A stretch of 34,223 bases of DNA from CAYVQF01 sp964454015 (GTDB lineage: Bacteria; Myxococcota_A; Bradymonadia; UBA4248). Position numbers and translations under genes: made by a program. Below the pieces are notes generated by a model, which was given only the letters and a program-made list of their open reading frames with translations, did no database searches and had not been told where the DNA came from. The stretch spans positions 1 to 34,223 of the forward strand of contig CAYVQF010000058.1 in the NCBI GenBank assembly GCA_964454015.1, in the 5' to 3' direction. Below, piece by piece: positions 1 through 8,500 of the stretch; within the stretch, counting starts at the first letter, position 1, and every line of letters begins with the position of its first letter.

Positions 1-169
1 TCTGTAAAATCAGTGTTATGTGTTGAGCGTTTGAGACCTCACCCCCCTTGCCCCCCTCTCCATGACTGGAGATGGGGGTTGCGTGCGGAGAAGTTCTGTA
101 AAATCAGTGTATTGTGTTGATCGTTTGAGACCTCACCCCCCTTGCCCCCCTCTGACTGGAGATGGGGGA
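1..169. repeat. Two direct copies of a palindromic GC-rich repeat
   Basis: Two units (about 1-78 and 95-168) both begin TCTGTAAAATCAGTGT and contain GACCTCACCCCCCTTG followed by a C-rich/G-rich hairpin ending GATGGGGG. The conserved cores are 35-78 and 129-168. In the first copy the C-rich arm pairs with GGAGATGGGGG with one mismatch around the loop ATGACT. The same core recurs at 286-329 and, in the opposite orientation, at 824-867 and 983-1141. It looks like a REP-like or non-autonomous intergenic element; I see no coding function. Confidence 0.8.
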
Positions 170-285
170 GCACAAGCCGTTTACGGGTGGCGATGCGGGC
201 GTGAAGGGGCTAGGCTGAACGTATGTCGAAGAAACAAGGCACAGTGGTTGAAAACGACGGGATGAAGGGCAGCATCTTTGATGCT

Positions 286-329
286 GACCTCACCCCCCCG
301 GCCTCGGATTCTATCGATGGTGATGGGGG
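286..329. repeat. Degenerate copy of the palindromic repeat core
   Basis: This stretch starts GACCTCACCCCCCC and ends GATGGGGG, like the cores at 35-78 and 129-168, but its middle is diverged (CGGCCTCGGATTCTATCGAT). It lies just upstream of the DUF559 domain. A long open frame from 223 runs through it, so a gene call starting at 223 would translate repeat DNA into an artificial N-terminus. Confidence 0.6.
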
Positions 330-366
330 TGTTCGGGTCGCAAACCCTCGGGTGACGGGTGGCGCA

Positions 367-708
367 ATGGTTGTTCAGGAGAAGCTTGCGATGGCTCGAG
401 CTTTTCGCCAGGGACCTACGCGGCATGAGGCTTTGGTGTGGGAGCTGTTACGGAGTCGTCGTCTGTTTGGGTTGAAATTTCGTCGGCAACAAGTCATACG
501 GGGCTTCATCGTTGATTTCTACTGCGCTGAGCACCGGCTTGTTCTTGAACTCGATGGTGCCGTTCATGACGACCAGGTTGCGTACGATCGGGCCCGAGAT
601 GCAATCCTGGCGCGCGCGGGACTTCGCGTCGTTCGTTTGCGCAACCATGACTTGAACCTCGATCGCTTGAAAACCTTAGTTGCCCCGCTGCTTCACTCGC
701 CAGAATGA
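367..708 (+). CDS. DUF559 domain-containing endonuclease-like protein
   Basis: The protein is small, about 113 residues, and resembles the DUF559 family, which belongs to the Vsr-like PD-(D/E)XK nuclease fold. Family hallmarks are visible in order: an N-terminal helix with the RxxxTxxE-type pattern (GPTRHEALVWELLR), LKFRRQ, the acidic segment VDFYC, the core motif LELDG followed by H, and a C-terminal VVRLRN strand. Known relatives are thought to bind or cut DNA, but their biological role is poorly defined. The open frame extends to an ATG at 223. I prefer 367 because the upstream part is built from the degenerate repeat at 286-329 and the family is usually about 110-130 residues. The gene lies between repeat copies of opposite orientation, so it may depend on, or help maintain, that repeat family; this link is inference. 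Confidence 0.8.
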   Translation: MVVQEKLAMARAFRQGPTRHEALVWELLRSRRLFGLKFRRQQVIRGFIVDFYCAEHRLVLELDGAVHDDQVAYDRARDAILARAGLRVVRLRNHDLNLDRLKTLVAPLLHSPE

Positions 709-762
709 CGGGCCTCAGCCGTCAACTCCGAGCCACGTCTGAGTTATCATCAAGACCTAGAT

Positions 763-909
763 CTGCTCCCCCTCTCCGTGCCCGCTTGCTTCGCAGGAAA
801 AAACCAAAGAAAGCGCAACCTTAGCTCCCCATCTCCATTCATGGAGAGGGGGCTGGGGGGTGAGGTCTGCCCGCCGCTATCCTTCCTCCCGCGTAGTTCT
901 GGGGTGTGA
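763..909. repeat. 147-bp repeat unit, intact copy
   Basis: The unit runs from CTGCTCCCCCTCTCCGTG to TTCTGGGGTGTGAG. It contains the core hairpin (824-867) in the orientation opposite to the copies at 1-169, with loop ATTCAT. It is repeated at 922-1183. This copy carries a single TTCA at 838-841 and so serves as the empty site for the insertion described at 997-1115. Together with the next copy it fills most of the gene-free interval 709-1349. Confidence 0.8.
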
Positions 910-921
910 GCTCTCCACCGC

Positions 922-1183
922 CTGCTCCCCCTCTCCGTGCCCGCTTGCTTCGTAGGAAAAAACCAAAGAAAGCGCAACCTTAGCTCCCCCTCTCCATTCA
1001 GAGGCTGTTGAAGAAGGGTCGAAATCGCCTAGGCCGAAACTCTGAGGCCCAGTATTTATGCGGGTCTGCCGCATCGCCAGAAGTCGTACGCGGGGGTTTT
1101 ACAACACCCTCTTCATGGAGAGGGGGCTGGGGGGTGAGGTCTGCCCGCCGCTATCCTTCCTCCCGCGTAGTTCTGGGGGGTGA
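922..1183. repeat. 147-bp repeat unit, interrupted copy
   Basis: This is a second copy of the 763-909 unit. Positions 922-1000 match 763-841 with few changes, and 1112-1178 match 838-904 exactly. The two halves are separated by 111 unrelated bases with TTCA on both sides. Removing the insert and one TTCA gives 147 bp, the same length as the intact copy. A further half core (CTGGGGGGTGAGGTC) is at 1173-1187. The rest of the interval to 1349 shows no gene. Confidence 0.8.
997..1115. mobile_element. MITE-like insertion with TTCA target duplication
   Basis: The insert proper is 1001-1111, flanked by TTCA at 997-1000 and 1112-1115. Its left end begins GAGGCTGTTGAAGAA. The reverse complement of its right end begins GAGGGTGTTGTAAAA, so the terminal inverted repeats match at 12 of 15 positions. 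Inside are an 8-bp palindrome (GCCTAGGC, 1028-1035) and a hairpin (ATGCGG at 1058-1063 with CCGCAT at 1069-1074). It is too short to code for a transposase. The insertion falls in the loop of the repeat hairpin, as is known for some insertion sequences that target REP palindromes. I cannot name the parental transposon family. Confidence 0.7.
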
Positions 1184-1349
1184 GGTCATCCCGCGTGGGT
1201 CGGCCGTTTCGGCGCCTGCGCGTCTTTGGCGCTGACAAGGCGCCCGATCTGCGGTAAAGCGTGCCCAGGCCAGGACGCGCCACCTCAGGCGCGCTGGGAT
1301 GGCGGACGTGGATCCCTGAGAGCAGGGCTGGCGACGAGAGAAGACGAGC

Positions 1350-2159
1350 ATGGGCAATCGCGACGATTTGGTTTATATTTACGGCCTTGAGGCTTGCCTC
1401 GCCGTGTTCAGGGCGCGCCCCGACGACATCGTGCGGGTCTACTATAAGATCGAGCGGGCCAAGGCCTTGCGCGAGGTCTTGCAGTGGGTGGCCAAGGCGC
1501 GCCGGCCTTATCGGGAGGTGGACGCCGAGGCGCTGGAGAAGCTCACGGCGAGCAAGCACCACGAGGGTTTGGCTTTTGCCGTGCGGCCGCTGCGGGCTGG
1601 GGCGTTGGAGGCGAGCCCTGAGATGGCCCAGTGGCGCTGGGTGGCCCTGGATGGGGTCGGGAATCCGCACAACATCGGGGCGATCCTGCGTTCGTGTGCC
1701 TTTTTTGGGGTCGACGCGGTGCTGTTGGGCGGGGTGGCGCCGGGGACGCGTTTGCCGCCGTCGACTTTGCGCGCCGCCGAGGGTGGCGCCGAGATGGTGC
1801 GGGTTTATGCGAGCTTGGCCCTGGGGGAGGGGCTGGAGGTGTTGCGGGGCTTGGGGCTGGAGCGGCTGGCCATCGAGGTCAAGGGGCGTGAGGTTCTGGG
1901 GCAGCAGCCCCTGCCGGCCCAGGGGGTGATGCTCTTGGGTGCCGAGCAGGCGGGCATCGCGCCAGCGTTGTTGGCCCAGTGCGAGCGGCACATCAGCATT
2001 CCTCACGCGGGGCATCTCGAGGCGCTGAACGTCTCGGTGTGTGCTGGGGTGGCCCTGGCGGGCTGGTCTTGGTTCAAGGCCGAGGCGGCCGGCGCGGAGC
2101 GCAGCGCCGGGAGTGGCTCGAAGGGGGGTAGGAGGGGGCCAGGGCGGCGCGGCGACTAG
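1350..2159 (+). CDS. TrmH/SpoU-family RNA 2'-O-methyltransferase
   Basis: This 269-residue protein is a SAM-dependent 2'-O-ribose methyltransferase of the SPOUT superfamily, acting on tRNA or rRNA in the cytoplasm. Residues about 8-80 resemble the SpoU substrate-binding domain (YGLEACLAVF; HHEGLAF). The catalytic domain shows motif 1 at 105-114 (N105, N108, R114), motif 2 around 192-203 (LLGAEQAGI) and motif 3 around 214-229 (SIPHAG, then ALNVS), which form the trefoil knot and SAM pocket. Motif 3 has Ala225 where many members have Ser. The N-terminal domain looks closer to the YfiF/RlmB side of the family than to tRNA TrmH, but the target nucleotide cannot be read from the sequence. The start follows a GAGAAGACGAG purine stretch. 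The last 20 or so residues are a basic Gly/Arg-rich tail. It is probably a single gene. Confidence 0.93.
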   Translation: MGNRDDLVYIYGLEACLAVFRARPDDIVRVYYKIERAKALREVLQWVAKARRPYREVDAEALEKLTASKHHEGLAFAVRPLRAGALEASPEMAQWRWVALDGVGNPHNIGAILRSCAFFGVDAVLLGGVAPGTRLPPSTLRAAEGGAEMVRVYASLALGEGLEVLRGLGLERLAIEVKGREVLGQQPLPAQGVMLLGAEQAGIAPALLAQCERHISIPHAGHLEALNVSVCAGVALAGWSWFKAEAAGAERSAGSGSKGGRRGPGRRGD

Positions 2160-2203
2160 CCTACATGTGCGCGAGAATTATCGCGAAGGGGGCGAATCTT
2201 TGC

Positions 2204-2232
2204 TTGACTTTGCCCCCGTCACCTTGTGGGAT
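2204..2232 (+). promoter_or_regulatory. Sigma-70-like promoter candidate for the first large lipoprotein
   Basis: TTGACT (2204-2209) is followed after 17 bases by TGGGAT (2227-2232). The -35 is strong and the -10 weak, but the arrangement matches the elements ahead of the next two large lipoprotein genes (5499-5527 and 13140-13168). It lies 84 bases before the preferred start codon. Confidence 0.4.
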
Positions 2233-2315
2233 TGGGGCCGCCCTGCCGTGCGACGTGAGCGCCGACGAGCCTGAATGTGGATGCTCATGGTGCGGCCATG
2301 CCTGGATGTGGTGAC

Positions 2316-5300
2316 ATGCGCGTATCCGATGCTTGCTTCCCATGGGCGCTCTACTCTCGCTTGGTGTTGGTGCTGGTGCTAGGGGCGGTGTTGGCCGCTG
2401 GTTGCGCCGAGGCCTATGAGCAGACGCCGGACGTGGTGGAGACACCCGATGTGGTGGAGGTCCCCGATGTGGGGGGCGATTTCGACGTCGAAGACGAGGA
2501 GATCGCCGAAGAGGTGGTGGCGCCGCGCTGTGGTGACGGCAACATCGACCCGGGTGAAGACTGCGACAACGGCACGGCCAACGCCAACGCTCCGGGGATG
2601 TGCCGCTTGGACTGCACCCTGCCGCGCTGTGGCGACGACATCCAAGACGCCAACGAGGAGTGCGATGACGGGGACCGCAACTCCGACACGGCGCCCAACG
2701 CCTGTCGCACCAATTGCCGCGCGGCCACCTGCGGTGACGGGGTGCAGGACAGCGGTGAGGGTTGTGACACGGGGAGCCGCAACTCGGATCACGAGAAGGA
2801 CGCGTGTCGCACCAACTGTCAGCTCGCGCGCTGTGTCGATGGGGTCATCGACACGGATGAGGTCTGCGATGGCAGCCAGGTGGGTTCTAGCACTTGTGGC
2901 AACATTGGCCAGGGGTTTTCCGGCGGGACCCTGGCCTGCGGCGCCGACTGCAAGGGCTTCGACACCAGCGGTTGTCGGCTCGTTCCCGACTCCTGTGGCA
3001 ACGGTACGGTGGATCACGTGGACGAGGAGTGCGACAACGGCGCGGCCAACTCGGACAGCGTGCCCAATGCTTGCCGCACCAATTGTTTGAACCCGAGCTG
3101 TGGCGACGAGGTGATCGACAGCGGCGAAGCGTGTGACAATGGGGTACGCAACTCCGACGCCACGCCCGACGCCTGCCGCAGCGACTGTTCCTTGCCCCGT
3201 TGTGGCGATGGGGTGAAGGATTCCAATGAGGAGTGCGACCAGGGCAGCGCCAACTCTGATACGGCGCCCAACGCCTGCCGCAGCGACTGCAGCGTGGCGC
3301 ACTGCGGCGACGGGGTGCGAGATCAAGGGGAAGACTGCGACGACGGGGCGCAGAACGGCAGCTATGGCAAGTGCAACGTCACCTGCACCGGCATAGGCGC
3401 GCGCTGCGGCGATGGGGTGTTGAACGGCCCCGAGGCTTGCGACGATGGCATCCTGAATGGCACCTACGGCAAGTGCAACAGCACCTGCTCGGGCCCGGGG
3501 CCGCGCTGCGGCGATGGGGTGAGGAACGGCCCCGAGGCTTGTGACGACGGGGCGCTGAACGGCACCTACGGCAAATGCAACGCCACCTGCACCGGCTTGG
3601 GCTTGCGTTGTGGCGACGGGGTCTTGACCCCGCCCGAGGTCTGCGATGACGGGGCGCAGAACGGCCAACCGGGCAAGTGCAACACCACCTGCACCGGCTT
3701 GGGGGCCTTCTGCGGCGATGGTATCACCAACGGCACGGAGAGCTGCGATGACGGCCCCTTGAATGGCACCTATGGCAAATGCAAGAGCGACTGCAGTGGT
3801 CTGGGCGAGCGCTGCGGCGACAACGTCATCAACGGCCCCGAGGCCTGTGATGGCAACCAATTTGGCGGCGTCACCTGCCAGAGCTTGGGTTTCGACACGG
3901 GCACGTTGACCTGCAATCAGTGCAACATCGTCAGCACGGGCTGCGCCCACGTTGGGGCGCGCCTCTTCTTCAGCGAGTATGTCGAGGGCTATCAGCGCTT
4001 GCCAGGGCTCAACAATGTGGCCCTGGAGATCGTCAACACCGGCTCGGAGGCGCAAGCCCTGGGGAGCTGCGCCGTGCGTCTCTACCACGACGGCGCCACC
4101 ACGCCGACGCGCACCATCTCCTTGAGCGGCACCTTGGCGCCGGGCAACACCTATGTGCTGTGCAACGCCAGTATTTTGTCGACCGACGCGGCCAAGTGCC
4201 AGCTCCTCTCGGCGGATCTCGATTTCAACGGCAACGACGCCGTCGAGCTGCGTTGCGGCACCAACACTTTGGACGTCATCGGCCAGATTGGCCACAATCC
4301 GGGTGAGTTTGGCTGGCGCGGGGTCAACACGGCCACGGTGGATCAGACACTGCGGCGGCGCTGCAACATCAACGAGGGGCGGGTCAACGGCAGCACGGCC
4401 TTCGATCCCGACGCCCAGTGGGTGGCCCTGCCGCCGGGCACGCACAGCAATTTGGGCATGCATTGCTCCCTCGAGCCCCTGCCCACGGTAGGCTGGTGCC
4501 GCCTCATCCCGGGCAGCATCAACGCCACCAACTACGACCCCACCACAGTGTTTTCCGAGGTCTATGTGGCGGGCGTGACCGATCAGGACACCTGTGGCCC
4601 CGATCCCCACCCGGAGCTCATCGCTCAGTTCGCCTTCAACGGCAGCGCCTGCAGCGACAGCGCCGCCTGGCGCTATCGTCCGGCCAGCCTAAACCCTTTC
4701 TTCCCCGACGTGGCGACTTGCCCCAACAACAACGACGAGTACATGTTCACCCTGGCGGCCAACCTGCCCGTGGGCAACTACAACTACGCCATGCGTTACT
4801 CCTTCGACAACGGCGTCACCTGGACCTACTGCACCAACACCAGCGGCGTGACGCCGAGCCTGCCCCTGAGCGGCTGCCCCGTGGCCACCCTGACCCGGGA
4901 GACCGTCGTGGCCTGGACCTTCGACAACGCCACCCTCACGGCCTTCCCCACGGCCAAAGGGAGCGCCCTGAAGGGGGCGGCCAACGCCGCCGAGACCTTC
5001 TCCAAGGGCAACCCCGAGGGGCTGGCCTGGAGCCTGAACACCTGGCCCACGGGCGCGACGCACGTCACCGATCGCCACTTCCAGTTCACCGTGGACCTCA
5101 CGGGCTACGACAACCCACGCCTGAGCTTCGAGGGAGCACGCAGCTCCGCTGGACCGACCAATTTTGTGGTTCTCTACAGCACCAACGGCGGTAGCACTTT
5201 TGTGGAAGTGCCCGGAATGGGTACCGACATAGTACCCCAGTATCAAACATTTGGGGCCTTTGATGTGGACCTGCCGGCCGCGGCGGCCAACAAGAGCGTG

Positions 5301-5387
5301 GTGGTGCGCATCCACGGCTATGGCGCCTCGACGGAGGCCGGCACTTGGCGCATCGACAACGTGCGCTTTCAGGGCCGCAAAATGTGA
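2316..5387 (+). CDS. Large cysteine-rich lipoprotein with DUF4215-like repeats and lamin-tail domain
   Basis: This is a predicted surface or outer-membrane lipoprotein of about 1023 residues. A hydrophobic signal ends in LAAGC, with the lipidated Cys at residue 30. An acidic Asp/Val/Pro tether follows (repeats of PDVVE). Residues about 71-545 are tandem cysteine-rich repeats of the DUF4215/Myxococcus type (CGDGxxxxxExCD), ending in five regular 34-residue units. Residues about 548-718 resemble a lamin-tail domain (LEIVNTGSEA; FNGNDAVELRC). Residues about 725-845 form a beta-rich module (EVYVAGVTD; NDEYMFTL). The C-terminus (about 864-1023) is jelly-roll-like and ends RIDNVRF. Alternative starts are GTG 2277 and ATG 2298; 2316 gives the most normal signal peptide. 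No catalytic residues are visible. Adhesion, or display of extracellular binding modules, is the likely class of role, by analogy only. Confidence 0.88.
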   Translation: MRVSDACFPWALYSRLVLVLVLGAVLAAGCAEAYEQTPDVVETPDVVEVPDVGGDFDVEDEEIAEEVVAPRCGDGNIDPGEDCDNGTANANAPGMCRLDCTLPRCGDDIQDANEECDDGDRNSDTAPNACRTNCRAATCGDGVQDSGEGCDTGSRNSDHEKDACRTNCQLARCVDGVIDTDEVCDGSQVGSSTCGNIGQGFSGGTLACGADCKGFDTSGCRLVPDSCGNGTVDHVDEECDNGAANSDSVPNACRTNCLNPSCGDEVIDSGEACDNGVRNSDATPDACRSDCSLPRCGDGVKDSNEECDQGSANSDTAPNACRSDCSVAHCGDGVRDQGEDCDDGAQNGSYGKCNVTCTGIGARCGDGVLNGPEACDDGILNGTYGKCNSTCSGPGPRCGDGVRNGPEACDDGALNGTYGKCNATCTGLGLRCGDGVLTPPEVCDDGAQNGQPGKCNTTCTGLGAFCGDGITNGTESCDDGPLNGTYGKCKSDCSGLGERCGDNVINGPEACDGNQFGGVTCQSLGFDTGTLTCNQCNIVSTGCAHVGARLFFSEYVEGYQRLPGLNNVALEIVNTGSEAQALGSCAVRLYHDGATTPTRTISLSGTLAPGNTYVLCNASILSTDAAKCQLLSADLDFNGNDAVELRCGTNTLDVIGQIGHNPGEFGWRGVNTATVDQTLRRRCNINEGRVNGSTAFDPDAQWVALPPGTHSNLGMHCSLEPLPTVGWCRLIPGSINATNYDPTTVFSEVYVAGVTDQDTCGPDPHPELIAQFAFNGSACSDSAAWRYRPASLNPFFPDVATCPNNNDEYMFTLAANLPVGNYNYAMRYSFDNGVTWTYCTNTSGVTPSLPLSGCPVATLTRETVVAWTFDNATLTAFPTAKGSALKGAANAAETFSKGNPEGLAWSLNTWPTGATHVTDRHFQFTVDLTGYDNPRLSFEGARSSAGPTNFVVLYSTNGGSTFVEVPGMGTDIVPQYQTFGAFDVDLPAAAANKSVVVRIHGYGASTEAGTWRIDNVRFQGRKM
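3300..3809 (+). repeat. Five in-frame 102-bp tandem repeats
   Basis: Five consecutive 34-codon units encode variants of CGDGVLNGPEACDDG followed by NGTYGKCN and a T/S-C-T/S-G segment. Each unit has four Cys. The repeats lie inside the large lipoprotein reading frame and differ at both silent and coding positions, so this is a protein repeat rather than a CRISPR or satellite. Confidence 0.9.
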
Positions 5388-5498
5388 GCAGCTTGGGGGC
5401 TGCCGCGATCTGAACGTCCATGAACGGCGGCCACTTGCCCTGTCTCGGGGGCACCTACCTCAAAAAGTTGCCAAAAGTGGCAGCCAAATCTGGTGCGC

Positions 5499-5527
5499 TT
5501 GACAAAGCTTGTGCGAACGGCTTGGAT
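5499..5527 (+). promoter_or_regulatory. Sigma-70-like promoter candidate for the 2478-residue lipoprotein
   Basis: TTGACA (5499-5504) is followed after 17 bases by TTGGAT (5522-5527), 42 bases before the start codon. Nearly the same layout, with TTGACAA and TTGG at the same 23-base offset, occurs before the gene at 13210. A small inverted repeat (TGCCA at 5469-5473, TGGCA at 5478-5482) lies just upstream and could be an operator. Confidence 0.5.
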
Positions 5528-5569
5528 GTTAGGTTCGTTGGGTTTGTTCACCTTCGACCGGAGGAGACT

Positions 5570-8500
5570 ATGTCGAAGAAACTATTGAATGTGTTGGCCA
5601 TATTGGCGCTGCTCACTGGATTCCTGGGCTTCGGTGGCTGCGATGATGACCCGAAGACCGTCATCTATTACGATGAAGATCTCTTCGAACTGCCCGATTT
5701 CCGGCCCGACGTCCCAGACCAAACGGACGTCCCCGAGATCGACGAAGAGGTGGCGTTCTGTGGCGATGGCAACGTCGACCCGGGTGAAGAGTGCGACGAG
5801 GGCGAGCTCAACTCCAACAGCACGCCCAACGCCTGTCGCGAAAACTGTCGCAACGCCTACTGCGGCGACTTCGTCACCGACGAGGGTGAGGATTGTGACG
5901 ACGGCAACATGAACTCCGACGTCAACCCCAACGCCTGTCGTATGGATTGCTCGCTGCCCACCTGCGGCGACGGCGTCATCGACGATGACGAAGCCTATGG
6001 CGAGCTGTGCGATGGCAACAACGTGGGCACGGCGACCTGCATGAGCGTCGACGCCTCATTTGGCGGCGGGACCTTGCGCTGCAACGCCGGCTGCGATGCC
6101 TACGACACCTCGGCTTGCATTCTGCGCCCCGAGAACTGCGGCAACGGCGTCATCGACGAAGGCGAAGACTGCGATGGTGAGGAGCTGAACGACGCGACCT
6201 GCGACAGCCTCGGCCTCGGTGACGGCGAGCTTTCCTGCAGCGGCCTGTGCCTCTTCGACACCACGGCCTGTGAGCTGACCTGCCTCGACGACGACCACGA
6301 GCCCAATGACACCCTCGAGACGGCGGCCGACCTGACCCTGGGCAGCCACGCTGACCTGGTCATCTGCCCCGACAACGACGACTTCTTCGCCATCGAAGTG
6401 TGCGACGGCGGGACCTTGGCCGCCCTGGTGAGCTTCACCCACACCGACGGCGATCTCAACGCCTTCCTCCTCGACGCCGCGGGCGAGATCCTCGCTGAAG
6501 GCGTGAGCGAAGACGACGACGAGACCCTGACCTTCGAGAACACCGGCGAGGCCGCCGTGACGGTTTACCTGCACGTGGCCGGCGTGGACGGCGCGGGCAA
6601 CGCCTACGGTGTGGACCTGAGCGTGAGCGGTTGCTCCACGGTCAATCCCTGCGATCCCAATCCCTGTACGGCGCCCCCGGCGACGGGTTGCAACACGGCC
6701 GAGACGGCCATCGTCACCTACGACGCCACGGGCACTTGTGCCGTGGTCGACGGCCAAGCCGAGTGCACCTACGCCCCCATCGAAACGCCCTGTGTGGCCG
6801 CGGTGGTCTGCGTGGACAACACCCTGGTCACTACCACGGGCGCCTGCACCGAGTTGAGCGAAGGCCCCATCTGCGTCGAGACCTCCGTGGATTGTGGTAC
6901 GGACCACTACTGCGACGCCGGTGAGTGCAAGCCCCTGTGTGGCAATGGCGTCATCGATGGCGACGAGGAGTGCGACACCACGGAGCTCGACAGCAAGACC
7001 TGCGACGACTTCACTGGCCTTTCCGGGACCGGCTTGGCCTGTGCCGCGGACTGCACCTTCGACACCAGCGCCTGCACCGCTGTCGAGCCCTGTGGCGACG
7101 GTGTCTGCGACGTGGCTGGTGGCGAGACCCGCACCAACTGCCCCGCCGACTGTACGCCCACGGCGGCGTGGACCTGTACGGTCGGCTTCTTCGCGGCCGA
7201 CGACGGCTGCGACTGTGGCTGCGGCGAGTGGGACCCCGACTGCGATGGCCCCGACGTCACCGATTGTGATTGGTGCGGTGGCACGGGCTCCTGCAACACC
7301 GGCTCCTGCCCGGGCAACATCGACCCGAACGAGAATTGGCTGTGCCTGCCTCCCGCGGTGTGCGGCGACGGCACCATCAGCGGGGCCGAGGTCTGCGAAC
7401 CCACCGACCTCGCCGGCCAGACCTGCGACGACTTCCTCGGCTTCACCGGCACGGGCCTGGCCTGCGCTGCCAACTGCCTGAGCTTCGACACCAGCGGCTG
7501 CACCCCTACGGGTGAGTGTCTGGTGTCCCCCATCGACGATGACCTCGGTTCTGCCGTGGGCGAAGTCTCGACGGGCACGACCGTCGGCGCCAGCAACGAC
7601 TTCGCCTCCACCGGCTGTGGCGGCGCAGGTCCCGACCTGGCCTTCACCTGGACGCCGCCCGCGACGGGCTGTTTCACCATCGACACCTTTGGCAGCGCCT
7701 TCGACACGGTGCTCCATGTCCGCTCCTGCGCGGCAGGCAGCCAGATCGTCTGTAACGACGACACGGGTGGCTCCCAGTCGCGGGTGCGCCTCTTGGCCGA
7801 GGCTGGCGTCGAGTACGTGATCATCGTCGACGGCTACAGCGCGACCCACTCAGGTGATTACGTCCTGAACATCACCCAGGAAGCCGACGGCTGCACCTGC
7901 TTGACCTGCCCGGCGACCCAGCCGGCGACCTGTTCCACCGACGGCACGGCGCGCATCACCTACAGCGCTGGCGCCTGCGACAGCACGGGCGGCGCGCCGG
8001 TGTGTGTCTACACCGAGACCACCGTACCCTGTAACACGCCGCCCACCGATGGCTGCGTGGGCCAGGTCTACACCGTCTACGACAGCGCTGGCACCTGCGG
8101 TGGCACGCCCGGCGTGTGCTCCTACGCCTCGCTGACGGAAGACTGCGCCGCGGCGGGCCAGGTCTGTACGACCAGCGGCTGTGAGGCCGCCCCGGAAGGC
8201 TTGATCTGCACCAACCCGGTGGTGGTCACGGAAGGCGTGACCAGCCTCACGGGCACTTTCACGGAAGATCTGCCGGCCGACACCTTCGCCTGCGCGACGA
8301 CCTTTACCAACGTCGTGTGGTACCAGTTCTCGCCCACTGAAAGCGCCGAATACGACATCACCGCGGTGAACGCCACGACGACCGGTGCCTATTCGCGCTT
8401 GGTGGTGCTCGACGGCACGAGCTGCAACCCCTACGACACCACGCTCGTGTGCGGTACGGCTTCAGCCAAGAACATCACCCGCCGGGTGAGCCTGACGGCC

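Noticed and set aside
223..366. N-terminal extension of the DUF559 protein
   Set aside because: The frame is open, but it translates the degenerate repeat and adds sequence unlike the family; it is kept only as an alternative start.
3300..3809. CRISPR-like regular repeats
   Set aside because: Repeats are contiguous, in frame and diverged like protein repeats; there are no unique spacers.
2379..4610. Long minus-strand open frame opposite the first large lipoprotein
   Set aside because: It is a shadow of high-GC codon bias. It has no signal, domain or ribosome site, while the plus strand has clear cysteine repeats and a lipobox.
6056..7849. Long minus-strand open frame opposite the giant lipoprotein
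   Set aside because: Low-complexity Ala/Gly/Val translation mirroring the coding frame; no recognisable family.
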